A stretch of 64,000 nucleotides of DNA from positions 161,828 to 225,827 of the forward strand of contig NZ_JSAK01000013.1 in assembly GCF_000802965.1 (NCBI RefSeq), given 5' to 3'. Of the stretch, positions 47,029 through 58,333 are shown one piece after another. The notes beneath the pieces were generated by a model, which saw only the letters and a program-made list of their open reading frames with translations, ran no database searches and was not told where the DNA came from. The position numbers and the translations under genes are program-made. This stretch comes from Pseudomonas fluorescens (GTDB taxonomy: Bacteria > Pseudomonadota > Gammaproteobacteria > Pseudomonadales > Pseudomonadaceae). Every line of letters begins with the position of its first letter. Position 1 is the stretch's first letter.

Positions 47029-48045
47029 TCAGAGCTGCAGAATCAAGGTTTTCAGCGGTGGTTGCTGATCCATCGACGGGAAATCGCCGCCCGGTTTCAT
47101 CACCGTCCACTCGCGTACGGGGCGACCGGATTTCTCCGCGCAACGCAAAACCTGCTCGCGCCAATCGTCCATGCTGACTTTTGCGAGGTTGTTGCAGCAG
47201 ATCAGTACGCCGTTGTCGGCCGTGGTCAGCAGGGCCGGTTTCAGCAGGCTCTGGTAGTCGCGCAGCAGGTCGACGGTGCCGAAAGCACTCTTGGCCCAGG
47301 CTGGCGGATCCAGCAGCACCAGGTCGTACTGGCGCTGATCCAGGCGCTGATAGCTCGGCAGTTTTTGCCCGCGACGCTGGCTGATGGGCAGACCGGCCAA
47401 TTGGCGGATCGCCGGGAAGTAATCGGACTGGATGAATTGCATGGTTGGCAATTGCGGGTTGAGCAGGCCGTTTTCACGACCGACCGCCAGGTTGCCTTCT
47501 GCGAAGTCGAGGTTGCACACCTCGCTGGCGCCACCGGCCGCAGCACTGAGGCCGACGCCACAGGTGTAGGCAAACAGGTTGAGCACACTTTTATTTTTGC
47601 TGTGGTCCTTGACCCAGCCGCGGGTGTTGCGCAGGTCGAGGAACAATAGCGGATCCTGCCCGGCGTGGCGGCCACGGACCCGGTAATTGAGACCCCATTC
47701 GTGGCCAACCAGGTCTTGCAGCGCGGCTTCGTCGGCGCGGTAGACGGTATCTTCGCGGTCGATGCGCGAGTTGCCGCGGGAGCGGTCGTTGTAGACCAAC
47801 AGGGTTTCCAGGCCCAAATGGCTGTTGATCGTTTCGTGCAGGTGCAGCAGGTCTTCGCGTTCCAGCGACTGATGGAAACTTTGCACCATCAGTTGCGGAC
47901 CGTAACGGTCGATGGTCAGGCCACCAGCGCCTTCCTGGCTGCCGTGGAACAGGCGATAGCAGTCGGTGCCCTGGCTGTGCAGCTCGGCGAGCAGGTCCTG
48001 ACGATGATCGAGGGCGGCGCGCAGCGCCTGATTCAAGGAAGACAT
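47029..48045 (-). CDS. class I SAM-dependent methyltransferase, RlmI-like
   Basis: A 338-residue RNA methyltransferase-type enzyme. The N-terminal third (GGLTIDRYGPQLMVQSFHQS) is the PUA/RlmI-like part, and the catalytic domain has VLNLFAYTCGVGLSAAAGGASEVCNLDF (SAM motif I) and DLVLLDPPAWAKS (motif IV, DPPxF-like, with Ala-Trp). This motif pattern fits m5C-forming 23S rRNA enzymes of the RlmI/YccW group, but the PUA domain is shortened and the exact target is unknown. It is read in the same direction as the DUF748 gene, 93 bases upstream of it. Confidence 0.8.
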   Translation of the reverse strand: MSSLNQALRAALDHRQDLLAELHSQGTDCYRLFHGSQEGAGGLTIDRYGPQLMVQSFHQSLEREDLLHLHETINSHLGLETLLVYNDRSRGNSRIDREDTVYRADEAALQDLVGHEWGLNYRVRGRHAGQDPLLFLDLRNTRGWVKDHSKNKSVLNLFAYTCGVGLSAAAGGASEVCNLDFAEGNLAVGRENGLLNPQLPTMQFIQSDYFPAIRQLAGLPISQRRGQKLPSYQRLDQRQYDLVLLDPPAWAKSAFGTVDLLRDYQSLLKPALLTTADNGVLICCNNLAKVSMDDWREQVLRCAEKSGRPVREWTVMKPGGDFPSMDQQPPLKTLILQL

Positions 48046-48098
48046 GCTGAGCGCCTTGCAGGAGGTAATTTGGCGCGGGAGTTTAACAGTATTGCACC

Positions 48099-48211
48099 TG
48101 TGGCGAGGGAGCTTGCTCCCGCTCGAGTGCGCAGCGCTCGCAAAAAATCGAAATGTCCCGGAATTTTGGGGCCGCTTCGCAGCCCAGCGGGAGCAAGCTC
48201 CCTCGCCACAG
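48099..48211. repeat. REP-like inverted repeat, family D
   Basis: TGTGGCGAGGGAGCTTGCTC and its exact inverse near 48186-48210 flank a 61-base core. It is the only copy of this family in the window. Confidence 0.83.
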
Positions 48212-48221
48212 AGTCCGGAGG

Positions 48222-49094
48222 TCAGGTCAGCAAACCCATCCGCCGCTTGGCCCGCTGCACCGAGCCATTGCGCACTGCCCAGCGCAACATCGGCGCACTG
48301 CGATTGACGCTGGCGCGGATCAGTTTGCGTTGCAATGGGCCTTGACTCACGCCGAGCATGTCACTGGCCCAGTCCGGCAGCAGGTCAATGCCAGCCTGCA
48401 TCATCAAACCACCAAAAGGCCTGGCCAAGCGGCTGGGCGACGGGGCGTTCAACAACAGCCGCAGCACTTCACGGCTGCGCGCGTCGCACAGCAGTTGCGG
48501 ACGAATGCTCTCCAGGTAATCGGAAATTTCCTGCCGTGAGCGCGGCACGTCACGGGCGCCAAGGCGTTCTGCCACCAGCGCGATTTCAGCGTAATACCGA
48601 TCTTGATCGGCCAGGGACAAGTGCGGATTTCGATAGCGCAAATGCGCGGCGAGGAAGTTGCTGACCTCAGCCACGTGTACCCAGGTCAGCAGGTCGGGAT
48701 CGCTGGCGGCGTAGGGTCGGCCATCGGGCGCGGTGCCGGTGACTTGCAGGTGAATGGTGCGGACTTTTTCGATCAGCCAGTCGGCGTCCTGCTTTGAGCC
48801 GAAGGTGGTGCCGGAGATGAACTGCCCGGTTCGGCGCAGGCGGCCGAGCATGTCTTCGCGAAAATTCGAGTGGTCCCACACGCCAGCCAGGGCCAGCGGA
48901 TGCAGCGCTTGCAGCATCAGGGCACTGATGCCGCCGATGAGCATGCTGCTGAAATCGCCGTGCACTTGCCAGCTCACCGAATCCGGCCCGAACAGCCCGG
49001 GATCACCCTTGGGGTTTTCCAGATCAAGCTTGCCCAGGGACAGACCGGTCAGGCTCATGACTTGGGTTTCGATGCGGGTGCGGATGAATTCCAT
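48222..49094 (-). CDS. DUF2236/MpaB-like oxygenase family protein
   Basis: A 290-residue protein of the DUF2236 family, related to the ER-bound oxygenase MpaB and to latex-clearing proteins (Lcp). Typical stretches include FGPDSVSWQVHGDFSSMLIGGISALMLQALHPLALAGVWDHS and WVHVAEVSNFLAAHLRY. The histidine in QALHPLALAGVWDHS may take part in haem binding as in MpaB, which is inferred. No signal peptide is seen. Substrate is unknown. It lies upstream of a REP element and downstream of acs, all on the minus strand. Confidence 0.8.
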   Translation of the reverse strand: MEFIRTRIETQVMSLTGLSLGKLDLENPKGDPGLFGPDSVSWQVHGDFSSMLIGGISALMLQALHPLALAGVWDHSNFREDMLGRLRRTGQFISGTTFGSKQDADWLIEKVRTIHLQVTGTAPDGRPYAASDPDLLTWVHVAEVSNFLAAHLRYRNPHLSLADQDRYYAEIALVAERLGARDVPRSRQEISDYLESIRPQLLCDARSREVLRLLLNAPSPSRLARPFGGLMMQAGIDLLPDWASDMLGVSQGPLQRKLIRASVNRSAPMLRWAVRNGSVQRAKRRMGLLT

Positions 49095-49124
49095 GGCGAC
49101 TCAGTGGCGAAGATTAATAACAAC

Positions 49125-49191
49125 CTGTAGGAGCCGACTTGCTGGCGATAGCGTCCTCAAGACCGCCATCGCCAGCAAGCCGGCTCCTACG
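49125..49191. repeat. REP element pair, family A
   Basis: CTGTAGGAGCCGACTTGCTG faces CAAGCCGGCTCCTAC in the gap between acs and the DUF2236 gene; this is the shortest paired element seen. Confidence 0.83.
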
Positions 49192-49200
49192 AAAAGCAAT

Positions 49201-51138
<1,938 letters not shown>

Positions 51139-51189
51139 GACGGTTCCTTCTTGTTGTTTTGGCGACAAGAGGGGAGCTGCGCGACCCTC

Positions 51190-51280
51190 GTAGGAGCCGG
51201 CATGCTGGCGAAAGCGATGTGTCATTCAACATTTTTGTCGACTGAGACACCGCTTTCGCCAGCAAGCCGGCTCCTACAAG
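51190..51280. repeat. REP element pair, mosaic of families A and B
   Basis: Outer arms are family A (GTAGGAGCCGGCATGCTGGC and inverse), but the core AAGCGATGTGTCATTCAACA...GACTGAGACACCGCTTT is that of family B at 43831. Confidence 0.88.
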
Positions 51281-51309
51281 GTTAGTACCACACGCAGGGT
51301 CGCGTCAGA

Positions 51310-52974
51310 TCACCCGCGGTGACGACCACGGAAGTAGTTGATCAGCCCTTGGGTGGACGCGTCGTCAGCCGGCGCTTCTTCGCTGCCGACCAGACGGTTG
51401 TAGACGCCTTTGCCCAGTTCCTTGCCCAGCTCCACGCCCCATTGGTCGAAGGCATTGATGCCCCAGATCACGCTTTGCACGAAAACTTTGTGTTCGTACA
51501 TCGCCACCAGAGCGCCGAGACGACGCGGGCTGATGCGTTCCACCACCAGGGTGTTGCTCGGACGGTTGCCCGGGATCACCTTGTGCGGCGCGAGTTTCTG
51601 GATTTCTTCTTCGCTCATGCCTTTGTCGCGCAGTTCGGCTTGCGCTTCGGCAAGGGTTTTGCCGAGCATCAGCGCCTGGCTCTGCGACAGGCAGTTGGCG
51701 TACAGCCACTGATGGTGGTCGGCCACCGGGTTGAAGCTGACGATCGGCACGATGAAATCGGCCGGGATCAGTTGGGTGCCCTGGTGCAGCAACTGGTGGT
51801 AGGCGTGCTGACCGTTGCAACCCACGCCGCCCCAGATGACCGGGCCGGTGTCGGTGCTGACGGGAGTGCCGTCCTGGCGCACGCTCTTGCCGTTGGATTC
51901 CATGTCCAGCTGTTGCAAGTGCTTGGTGATGTTACGCAGGTAGTGGTCATACGGCAGGATCGCGTGGCTCTGTGCGCCCCAGAAGTTGCCGTACCACACG
52001 CCGAGCAAGGCCAGCAGCACTGGCATGTTCTGTTCAAACGGGGCGGTCAGGAAGTGCTGGTCCATGGTGTAGGCACCGGACAGCAGTTCCTTGAAGTTCG
52101 ACATGCCGATGGCCAGGGCAATCGGCAGGCCGATGGCGGACCACAGAGAGTAGCGGCCGCCGACCCAGTCCCACATCGGGAAGATGTTTTCTTCACGGAT
52201 GCCGAACGCGATGGCTGCGGCATTGTTGCTCGATACCGCGATGAAGTGACGGTGCAGCTCGGCTTCCGAACCACCCTGGGCCAGGTACCACGCGCGGGCA
52301 GCCTGGGCGTTTTTCAGGGTTTCGAGGGTGTTGAAGGATTTCGACGAGACGATGAACAGCGTGGTCTCGGCGCGCAGCTTCATGGCCAGTTCGTGGAACT
52401 CGCTGCCGTCGATGTTCGCCAGGTAATGGCAACGCACGCCTTTCTGGGCGTAGGACAGCAGCGCTTCGGACACCAGTTCAGGGCCGAGGAACGAGCCACC
52501 GATGCCGATGTTCACCACGTCGGTGATCGGCTTCTCGGTGTAACCGCGCCACAGACCGTCGTGGATGCGGCCCACAAGGTCAGTGATCTGGTTCAGCACT
52601 TTGTGCACTTCAGGCATCACGTTGACGCCATTGACCGACAGCTTGTCGCCGACTGGACGGCGCAGCGCGGTGTGCAGGGCCGGGCGACCCTCGGAAGCGT
52701 TGACGATTTCGCCGTCGAACAGCGACTTGATCGCGCCCTTGAGATCGACTTCATTGGCCAGGCCCACCAGCAAGTCGCGGGTCTCGGCGTTAATCAGGTT
52801 TTTCGAATAGTCGAGAAACAGGCCGCAACTGCTGAGGGTAAATTGAGTAAAGCGCTGCGGGTCGGCATTGAAGGCCTCGCGCATGCTGAAATCCTGCATG
52901 GCTTGGCGGTGGTCTTTCAACGCTTGCCAGGCAGGCAGAGCGGTAACGTCGTGAGGGGTGCGGTAATACGCCAT
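51310..52974 (-). CDS. pgi: glucose-6-phosphate isomerase
   Basis: A 554-residue cytosolic enzyme interconverting glucose-6-phosphate and fructose-6-phosphate. The signatures [22 protein letters not shown] (phosphate site), [12 protein letters not shown] and the C-terminal [14 protein letters not shown] are all present. The catalytic Glu and His lie in MESNGKS and the [15 protein letters not shown] stretch. ATG at 52974 gives [10 protein letters not shown]; longer reading not supported. In pseudomonads, which lack a full glycolysis, it serves gluconeogenesis and the Entner-Doudoroff cycle. Confidence 0.96.
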   Translation of the reverse strand: MAYYRTPHDVTALPAWQALKDHRQAMQDFSMREAFNADPQRFTQFTLSSCGLFLDYSKNLINAETRDLLVGLANEVDLKGAIKSLFDGEIVNASEGRPALHTALRRPVGDKLSVNGVNVMPEVHKVLNQITDLVGRIHDGLWRGYTEKPITDVVNIGIGGSFLGPELVSEALLSYAQKGVRCHYLANIDGSEFHELAMKLRAETTLFIVSSKSFNTLETLKNAQAARAWYLAQGGSEAELHRHFIAVSSNNAAAIAFGIREENIFPMWDWVGGRYSLWSAIGLPIALAIGMSNFKELLSGAYTMDQHFLTAPFEQNMPVLLALLGVWYGNFWGAQSHAILPYDHYLRNITKHLQQLDMESNGKSVRQDGTPVSTDTGPVIWGGVGCNGQHAYHQLLHQGTQLIPADFIVPIVSFNPVADHHQWLYANCLSQSQALMLGKTLAEAQAELRDKGMSEEEIQKLAPHKVIPGNRPSNTLVVERISPRRLGALVAMYEHKVFVQSVIWGINAFDQWGVELGKELGKGVYNRLVGSEEAPADDASTQGLINYFRGRHRG

Positions 52975-53106
52975 CGCTGCGGGTTTCCTTTTTACTTGAA
53001 CGGCTTTTATGACACTGAAAGTCCCGGAATGTCTCGACCACTGATTGGGCGAAGTCCGGTCAGCCTGCGTGCACACGATTAAATAGCGCAGACCGGTAAC
53101 AGTAAA

Positions 53107-53180
53107 CCTCGCGGGGTGATCTGTCTTGGCTTTGTCTGACCTGCGACCGGTACTTTTTTATACCGGTACGGCAGGCGAGG
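53107..53180. other. nested dyad symmetry between panD and pgi
   Basis: ACCGGTA (53146-53152) and TACCGGT (53161-53167) flank a T-rich loop, inside CCTGC (53140-53144)/GCAGG (53171-53175), inside CCTCGC (53107-53112)/GCGAGG (53175-53180). It is not a REP copy and not a normal terminator since the T run is in the loop. It may be an operator or a leader hairpin of pgi. Confidence 0.55.
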
Positions 53181-53221
53181 ACAATAGAGGGGGTTTCCGG
53201 GGAGGAGAATGGCGGGTTCGA

Positions 53222-53602
53222 TCAGGCGACCTGAACCGGAATGGCGTTGCTGGTGTGGCTCAGTTCATTGCCCGGCGCCATGTAGAGCATGCGCGGCTTG
53301 AAGTTGAGCAGTTCGGCTTCGCTGTAATGAGCGTAAGCGCAGATGATTACGCGATCGCCGACCTTGGCCTTGTGCGCGGCGGCACCGTTGACCGAGATCA
53401 TGCGCGAACCCTCTTCGCCACGAATGGCGTAGGTGGTGAAGCGTTCGCCGTTGTCGACGTTGTAGATCTGGATCTGTTCGTACTCACGGATGCCGGACAG
53501 GTCCAGCCATTCGCCGTCGATGGCGCAAGAGCCTTCGTAATCGAGAACAGCGTGGGTGACTTCGGCGCGATGCAGCTTGGCTTTGAGCATGATGGCGTGC
53601 AT
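53222..53602 (-). CDS. panD: aspartate 1-decarboxylase precursor
   Basis: A 126-residue pyruvoyl enzyme that makes beta-alanine for pantothenate. It self-cleaves between Gly24 and Ser25 (YEGSCAID), and Ser25 becomes the pyruvoyl group. Tyr58 (TYAIRGE) and the NGAAAHKA stretch are active-site features. The ATG at 53602 sets this numbering. It shares strand and order with panC and panB but is separated from panC by 137 bases that hold a REP element. It probably needs no PanZ, which is enterobacterial. Confidence 0.95.
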   Translation of the reverse strand: MHAIMLKAKLHRAEVTHAVLDYEGSCAIDGEWLDLSGIREYEQIQIYNVDNGERFTTYAIRGEEGSRMISVNGAAAHKAKVGDRVIICAYAHYSEAELLNFKPRMLYMAPGNELSHTSNAIPVQVA

Positions 53603-53672
53603 GAGTGTTTCCCAGGTCGGAATCGAACGGCGGGTATTGTGCCCAATGGTATTGGGGGCGGCAATACGCCAC

Positions 53673-53730
53673 AAAAGATCGCAGCCTTGCGCAAATCCAT
53701 GTAGGAGCTGTCGAAGGCTGCGATCTTTTG
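53673..53730. repeat. REP arms, family C, short spacing
   Basis: AAAAGATCGCAGCCTTGCGC and GTCGAAGGCTGCGATCTTTT form a compact inverted pair between panC and panD. Confidence 0.8.
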
Positions 53731-53739
53731 ATCTTGTCT

Positions 53740-54600
53740 TTAAGCTGGCGTATCGAGGTTCAGATGCAAGTTGTCGATCAACCGCGTCGAGCCCAGGAAG
53801 GCCGCCATCAGAATCACCAGGTCGCGGTCTTCGGGAGTCGCCGGGCGCAAGGTCAGCGCATGGCGGATTTCCAGGTAATCCGGACGCAGGCCAGCGGCTT
53901 CGAGCTGCTTTACCTGTGCGTTGATCAGCGCCGGGAAATCCCGTTGACCCTGCTTGATCGAATCAGCGATCTCGCTCAGCGTGCGATACACCACCGGCGC
54001 AACGGCGCGCTGATCTTCGCTGAGGAAGCCATTGCGCGACGACAGCGCCAGGCCATCGGCCGCGCGAACGGTCGGCTCGCCAATGATCTGGATCGGCATG
54101 TTCAGGTCATGGACCAATGCGCGAATCACCGCCAGTTGCTGGAAGTCTTTCTGGCCAAAAATCGCCAGGTCCGGCTGGACCATGTTGAACAGCTTGCTGA
54201 CCACCGTTGCCACACCTTCGAAATGCCCCGGACGGCTGGCGCCGCACAGGCCTTCGGACAATTGCGGAACGCTGACCCGGGTCTGGCCGGCCATGCCGTC
54301 GGGGTACATTTCTTCAACGGTCGGCGCGAACAGCAAGTCGCAACCGGCTTCGAGCAGTTTTTCCTGATCGGCCGCGAGGGTGCGTGGATACTTGTCGAGG
54401 TCTTCACCGGCACCAAATTGCAGCGGGTTGACGAAAATACTCGCGACTACGAAATCCACCCGTTGGGTGGCTTTGGTAATCAGCGCGACATGGCCGCTGT
54501 GCAGGTTGCCCATGGTCGGCACGAAGCCGATGCGCTTGCCTTCGCCACGGGCGCGGGCCACGGCGGCGCGCAGTTCGCGTACGGTTTTTACGGTGTTCAT
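53740..54600 (-). CDS. panC: pantothenate synthetase
   Basis: A 286-residue ligase joining pantoate and beta-alanine with ATP. The nucleotidyltransferase motif [10 protein letters not shown] (residues 28-37) with HxGH, the [12 protein letters not shown] stretch and the later [11 protein letters not shown] (KMSKS-like loop) are present. Its start overlaps the panB stop by 4 bases, so panB-panC are translated together. Both substrates of the step are made by neighbours: pantoate via PanB and beta-alanine via PanD. Confidence 0.96.
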   Translation of the reverse strand: MNTVKTVRELRAAVARARGEGKRIGFVPTMGNLHSGHVALITKATQRVDFVVASIFVNPLQFGAGEDLDKYPRTLAADQEKLLEAGCDLLFAPTVEEMYPDGMAGQTRVSVPQLSEGLCGASRPGHFEGVATVVSKLFNMVQPDLAIFGQKDFQQLAVIRALVHDLNMPIQIIGEPTVRAADGLALSSRNGFLSEDQRAVAPVVYRTLSEIADSIKQGQRDFPALINAQVKQLEAAGLRPDYLEIRHALTLRPATPEDRDLVILMAAFLGSTRLIDNLHLNLDTPA

Positions 54601-55397
54601 GCAGAGAATCCGTGTTCGATGCCAGGGAATGTCGCCGCTTTGACTTCAGTGACGTAAGCGCTCAGGGCGGCATGAATGGTTGCCTGGCCGGTCATGAAGT
54701 TCTTCACGAATTTCGGTACGCGACCGGTAATCGACAGGCCGAGCATGTCGTGCAGGACCAGCACCTGGCCATCGGTGCGGTTGCCGGCACCGATGCCGAT
54801 CACCGGAATTTTCACCGCCTGAGTAATTTCTTCGGCCAGTTCGCTCGGCACGCATTCGAGCAGCAGCATCGCCGCGCCGGCCTGTTCCAGGGAAATCGCG
54901 TCGGCACGCATCTGCCGCGCCTGGTTTTCATTACGGCCCTGAACCTTGTAGCCGCCGAGGATGTTCACCGATTGCGGCGTCAGACCCAGGTGCGCGCAGA
55001 CGGGAATGCCACGTTCGGCGAGCAGGCGGATCGAGTCCGCCAGCCACAATGCGCCCTCGACTTTGACCATGTGCGCGCCGGCCTGCATCAACAGGGCGCT
55101 GTTGATCATGGCTTGCTCGGTGGTGGCATAAGCCATGAAGGGCAGGTCGGCGAGGATCAACGCATCGGTGTTACCGCGTTTGACGGCTGCCACGTGGTAA
55201 GCCATGTCGGCAGTGGTGACGGGCAGGGTGCTGTCGTGGCCCTGCAAAACCATGCCGAGGGAGTCGCCCACCAGCAGCACTTCAACGCCAGCCTGATTGC
55301 AGGCGTGGGCGAAGGTCGCGTCATAGCAGGTCAGCATGGTGATTTTTTCACCTTTTTGCTTGAGACCTTGCAGGGTGGTCAGGGTGATGGCTGGCAT
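54597..55397 (-). CDS. panB: 3-methyl-2-oxobutanoate hydroxymethyltransferase
   Basis: A 266-residue TIM-barrel enzyme that adds a hydroxymethyl group from methylene-THF to alpha-ketoisovalerate, the first step to pantoate. [29 protein letters not shown] contains the metal-binding Asp, and [21 protein letters not shown] and [16 protein letters not shown] are family signatures. The ATG at 55397 lies five codons inside the open frame and matches the start MPAITL. It begins the panB-panC(-panD) set; the gap upstream to folK is 382 bases. Confidence 0.95.
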   Translation of the reverse strand: MPAITLTTLQGLKQKGEKITMLTCYDATFAHACNQAGVEVLLVGDSLGMVLQGHDSTLPVTTADMAYHVAAVKRGNTDALILADLPFMAYATTEQAMINSALLMQAGAHMVKVEGALWLADSIRLLAERGIPVCAHLGLTPQSVNILGGYKVQGRNENQARQMRADAISLEQAGAAMLLLECVPSELAEEITQAVKIPVIGIGAGNRTDGQVLVLHDMLGLSITGRVPKFVKNFMTGQATIHAALSAYVTEVKAATFPGIEHGFSA

Positions 55398-55678
55398 GAA
55401 AATGTTCCTCATTCAGGCGCTGTGGAAACTACTGCGAGTAACGCGCGTGATTCTTCGTTAAATACAGGCGCACGGTCTGTTGTCGTGCTTGTAAGGCCTG
55501 GATTGCGCCCTTCAACGCCGTGTTGGCGGCAGCGGGACGCCTATAGTCGTGAGGAGAACTCGGGAAGTCAATTGCATGTGTTACCGCATTGTTACGTCGG
55601 GGGTGTTACCGGTGGGGACTGATGCGATTCAGCAGGCTGGGTGGGGTTTGTCGCGGATTTTCGTCCTCTACAAACCAA

Positions 55679-55770
55679 TGTAGGAGCGAGCCTGCTCGCG
55701 ATGGCGTAATGGCAGTCAACATTTCTGCTGAATGCCGGATCGCTAATCGCGAGCAGGCTCACTCCTACAG
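55679..55770. repeat. REP element pair, family B
   Basis: TGTAGGAGCGAGCCTGCTCG faces GCGAGCAGGCTCACTCCTAC in the 382-base gap between panB and folK. Nothing else notable is seen in that gap, which should also contain the panB promoter. Confidence 0.86.
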
Positions 55771-55779
55771 GGATTTGTG

Positions 55780-56265
55780 TCAATTTGTAGTTAGGCGTTC
55801 CAACCCGACGAACGGGCAGTCAGCGAGCAACTCGCTGAGATGGCGACCGTCCGCCAGACGCAAATCAGCAGGCGCCAATTCAGCCAGCGGATACAGGACG
55901 AAGGCCCGTTCCTGCAGGTGATAGTGCGGCACCTTGAGGCGAGGCTCGTCGATCAGACGGTCACCGAACAACACAATGTCGAGGTCCAGCGTGCGCGGTC
56001 CCCAACGTTCAAGACGCTCGCGACCCTGTTCGTTCTCGATGGCTTGCAAGGCGTCCAGCAAATCCAGCGGCGCCAACGCACTGTCGAGGGCCGCGACCGC
56101 GTTGGTGTAACGCGGTTGGCCGGGGAGCAGCGAGTCGCTTTGATAAAACGCCGAAACCTCGACCAGTTTCGATTGCGGCAACCGCGACAGCGCTTCGACA
56201 GCGCTGCGCAGTTGTTCGGCGGGTTCAGCCAGATTGCTGCCCATGCCGATGTAGATGCGCTCCAT
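55780..56265 (-). CDS. folK: 2-amino-4-hydroxy-6-hydroxymethyldihydropteridine pyrophosphokinase (HPPK)
   Basis: A 161-residue enzyme of folate synthesis that pyrophosphorylates the pterin alcohol. YIGMGSNL at the N terminus, YTNAV, the RWGPRTLDLDIVLFGD motif with two magnesium-binding aspartates, and VPHYHLQERAFVLYPL are hallmarks. It is read 2 bases after the pcnB stop, so folK is coupled with pcnB, the known pcnB-folK arrangement of gammaproteobacteria. The 3' end runs up to a REP element. Confidence 0.95.
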   Translation of the reverse strand: MERIYIGMGSNLAEPAEQLRSAVEALSRLPQSKLVEVSAFYQSDSLLPGQPRYTNAVAALDSALAPLDLLDALQAIENEQGRERLERWGPRTLDLDIVLFGDRLIDEPRLKVPHYHLQERAFVLYPLAELAPADLRLADGRHLSELLADCPFVGLERLTTN

Positions 56266-56267
56266 GA

Positions 56268-57668
56268 CTACTCGCCCGAAGCGCTCGGCGCGCCGGCAAC
56301 GCGTTTGCGCTTGGAACCGCTGCTACGGCGACGTTTGCGCGGTGCGCCGGTGCCTTCGTCCTTGCCGCTGAGGTCGCGGATCATGTCGCGACGCTCGCTT
56401 TCGTTGGCGTCCTGATAATCCGTCCACCATTCGCCCAGGCCATCGGTCTGCTCGCCGGCGCTTTCGCGCAGCAGAAGGAAGTCGTAACCGGCGCGGAAGC
56501 GTGGATTGTCCAGCAGCAGATCGGCGCGTTTGCCGCTGCGGCGGGGCAGGCGTTCCTGCATGTCCCAGATCTCGCGGATCGGCATGGTGAAGCGTTTCGG
56601 GATCGCGATGCGCTGGCATTGCTCGGCAATCAACTCGTGCGCTGCTTCCTGCATTGCCGGAATCGGCGGCATGCCGCGTTCTTGCAGGCGCAGGACGCGG
56701 GCGGGCAGGGCTGGCCAGAGCAGGGCCGCAAACAGGAACGCCGGGGTCACCGGCTTGTTCTGCTTGATGCGCAGGTCGGTGTTGATCAGTGCTTCGCTGA
56801 TCAGGGTGTGGGTGTAAGTCGGGTTGTATTCCAGCGCCTCGGCACTGGCCGGGAACAGTGGGTCGAACAACTGCAGGTCGACCAGCATCTCGAAGGTGTC
56901 CGCGGCATGGCCGGAGAGGAACAGCTTGAGTACTTCTTCGAACAGGCGGGCCGACGGAATCTCGCGCAGCATTGGTGCCAGGTCGCGGATTGGCGCAGCG
57001 CTGTGTTTTTCGATGCCGAAATTCAGCTTGGCGGCGAAACGCACGGCGCGCAGCATCCGTACCGGGTCTTCCTGGTAGCGCTGCTTTGGATCGCCGATCA
57101 GACGGATCAGATGATTGCGGATGTCGTGTACGCCGTTGGCGTAATCGAGGATGCGCTCGCTGACCGGATCGTAATACAGGGCGTTGATGGTGAAATCGCG
57201 GCGCTGCGCGTCTTCTTCCAGGGTGCCGTAGACGTTATCGCGCAGGATGCGCCCGCTCTCGTTGCGAGAAGACTGGTTGCTGTCTTCCTCTTCTTCGTTT
57301 TGCGGGTGGTTGGCGCGGAAGGTCGCGACTTCGATGATTTCGCGGCCGAAGTGGATGTGCACCAGTTTGAACCGGCGACCGATGATCCGCGCGTTGCGGA
57401 ATTCGGCCCGTACCTGTTCAGGCGTGGCACTGGTGGCGACGTCGAAATCTTTCGGCGTGATGCCGAGCAGCATGTCGCGCACGCAACCGCCGACCAGATA
57501 GGCCTGGTAACCGGCGCCCTGCAGGCGTTCGACGATGTTCACCGCGTAACGGCTGAATTGCGCCTTTTGCAGCGAATGTTGGCCGCTATTAAGCACTTCA
57601 GGCGTGCTGCGGATGTGTTGCGTACGACGCACGGGAGTGCGGAATGACTGGAACAACTTCTTCAGCAT
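56268..57668 (-). CDS. pcnB: poly(A) polymerase I
   Basis: A 466-residue enzyme that adds A-tails to RNA and speeds RNA decay. The nucleotidyltransferase head has YLVGGCVRDMLLG and PKDFDVATSATPEQVR with the catalytic aspartates. RRFKLVHIHFGREIIEVATFRA and the RRDFTINALYYDP motif follow. A basic C-terminal tail (PRKRRRSSGSKRKR) is typical of PcnB and separates it from CCA-adding enzymes. ATG at 57668 gives MLKKLFQSFR; an ATG at 57719 is possible. It is read after the crcZ region and may be partly transcribed through it. Confidence 0.93.
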   Translation of the reverse strand: MLKKLFQSFRTPVRRTQHIRSTPEVLNSGQHSLQKAQFSRYAVNIVERLQGAGYQAYLVGGCVRDMLLGITPKDFDVATSATPEQVRAEFRNARIIGRRFKLVHIHFGREIIEVATFRANHPQNEEEEDSNQSSRNESGRILRDNVYGTLEEDAQRRDFTINALYYDPVSERILDYANGVHDIRNHLIRLIGDPKQRYQEDPVRMLRAVRFAAKLNFGIEKHSAAPIRDLAPMLREIPSARLFEEVLKLFLSGHAADTFEMLVDLQLFDPLFPASAEALEYNPTYTHTLISEALINTDLRIKQNKPVTPAFLFAALLWPALPARVLRLQERGMPPIPAMQEAAHELIAEQCQRIAIPKRFTMPIREIWDMQERLPRRSGKRADLLLDNPRFRAGYDFLLLRESAGEQTDGLGEWWTDYQDANESERRDMIRDLSGKDEGTGAPRKRRRSSGSKRKRVAGAPSASGE

Positions 57669-57837
57669 GGGATGCACTGTTTGAAGGAATGTTCGGCCAA
57701 AAACGAAGAATGACCGCATGATGGGCGGGGATTCTAGCATTTAGTCGGGGGATGGTGTAGGACGCAGCAGATATGAGCTGTAAGCCGCATGCTTCAAGGC
57801 AGAAACGGGCTGATTCGCGGGGATTTCCAAATCGCGG

Positions 57838-58207
57838 AAACTACAAGGGGAGCCGAAGCTCCCCAAGAAGTAGTTGCATGCTCTATTTTTGTTATTGGTT
57901 TCGGGCTTTTTGTTTTTGTTAAGTGCCCTCGCCATGAAGCTTCCTTCATGACCCTCCCAATCGGGAGCCAAGAGCAAACGGATTGCTTTGGTCGCTGAAT
58001 TGCAGTGATCTTTCGATCCAACCAGTACAGGCTCTGTCTGAGTGACAGTTTTTTGTTGTTCTCAGCCTGGTCGTGGGGCAAGCCCCAAATACAACGCCTC
58101 TCCAAAAGAATCAGTTAGCTGCGCCTCTCGCCGTCTTGTTTTTATTGTGCGTGAGTCGATTCGTCTTATTTTTATTGTCTTGTGCATTGCTTGTTATTGT
58201 TCTTGTA
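57838..58207 (-). ncRNA. crcZ: CrcZ small RNA, CbrB-activated Crc/Hfq sponge
   Basis: This RNA is not protein-coding. It fills the gap between cbrB and pcnB, the known place of crcZ. Reading the minus strand, a sigma-54 promoter sits at 58233-58218, and the RNA would start near 58207. Six A-rich CA motifs of AAnAAnAA type follow: AAGAACAATAACAAG (58204-58190), AATAAAAATAAG (58176-58165), AATAAAAACAAG (58146-58135), AACAACAAAAAA (58060-58049), AACAAAAACAAAAAG (57920-57906) and AATAACAAAAATAG (57896-57883). A GC hairpin with a TTCG tetraloop (57864-57847) ends it. The length, about 370 bases, fits known CrcZ. It sequesters Hfq/Crc and lifts catabolite repression. Exact ends are inferred. Confidence 0.88.
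57847..57864 (-). terminator. terminator hairpin of crcZ
   Basis: On the minus strand GGGGAGC-TTCG-GCTCCCC, followed by TTGTAGTTT. The T run is weak but the tetraloop stem is very stable. Confidence 0.7.
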
Positions 58208-58217
58208 CCAAACATAT

Positions 58218-58233
58218 AGCAGGGTGCGTGCCA
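58218..58233 (-). promoter_or_regulatory. sigma-54 promoter of crcZ
   Basis: Minus strand TGGCACGCACCCTGCT, matching TGGCAC-N5-TTGCW at all but one position. Confidence 0.9.
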
Positions 58234-58289
58234 ACTTTTGCGAACCCCAGTAAAACAAGGGGTTAGGCATGCCGATGGGGTTTTCGCAG

Positions 58290-58333
58290 GCCAAAAAAAG
58301 CCGGGGCTTCGTTACCGTAAGCCCCGGCTTCTG
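58290..58333 (-). terminator. terminator of cbrB
   Basis: On the minus strand AAGCCGGGGCTT and AAGCCCCGGCTT pair across a nine-base loop, followed by TTTTTGG. It lies between the CbrB site and the crcZ promoter. Confidence 0.85.

Noticed and set aside
57741..58105. Short open frames in the cbrB-pcnB gap
   Set aside because: They fall within crcZ; low-complexity translations and no ribosome sites.
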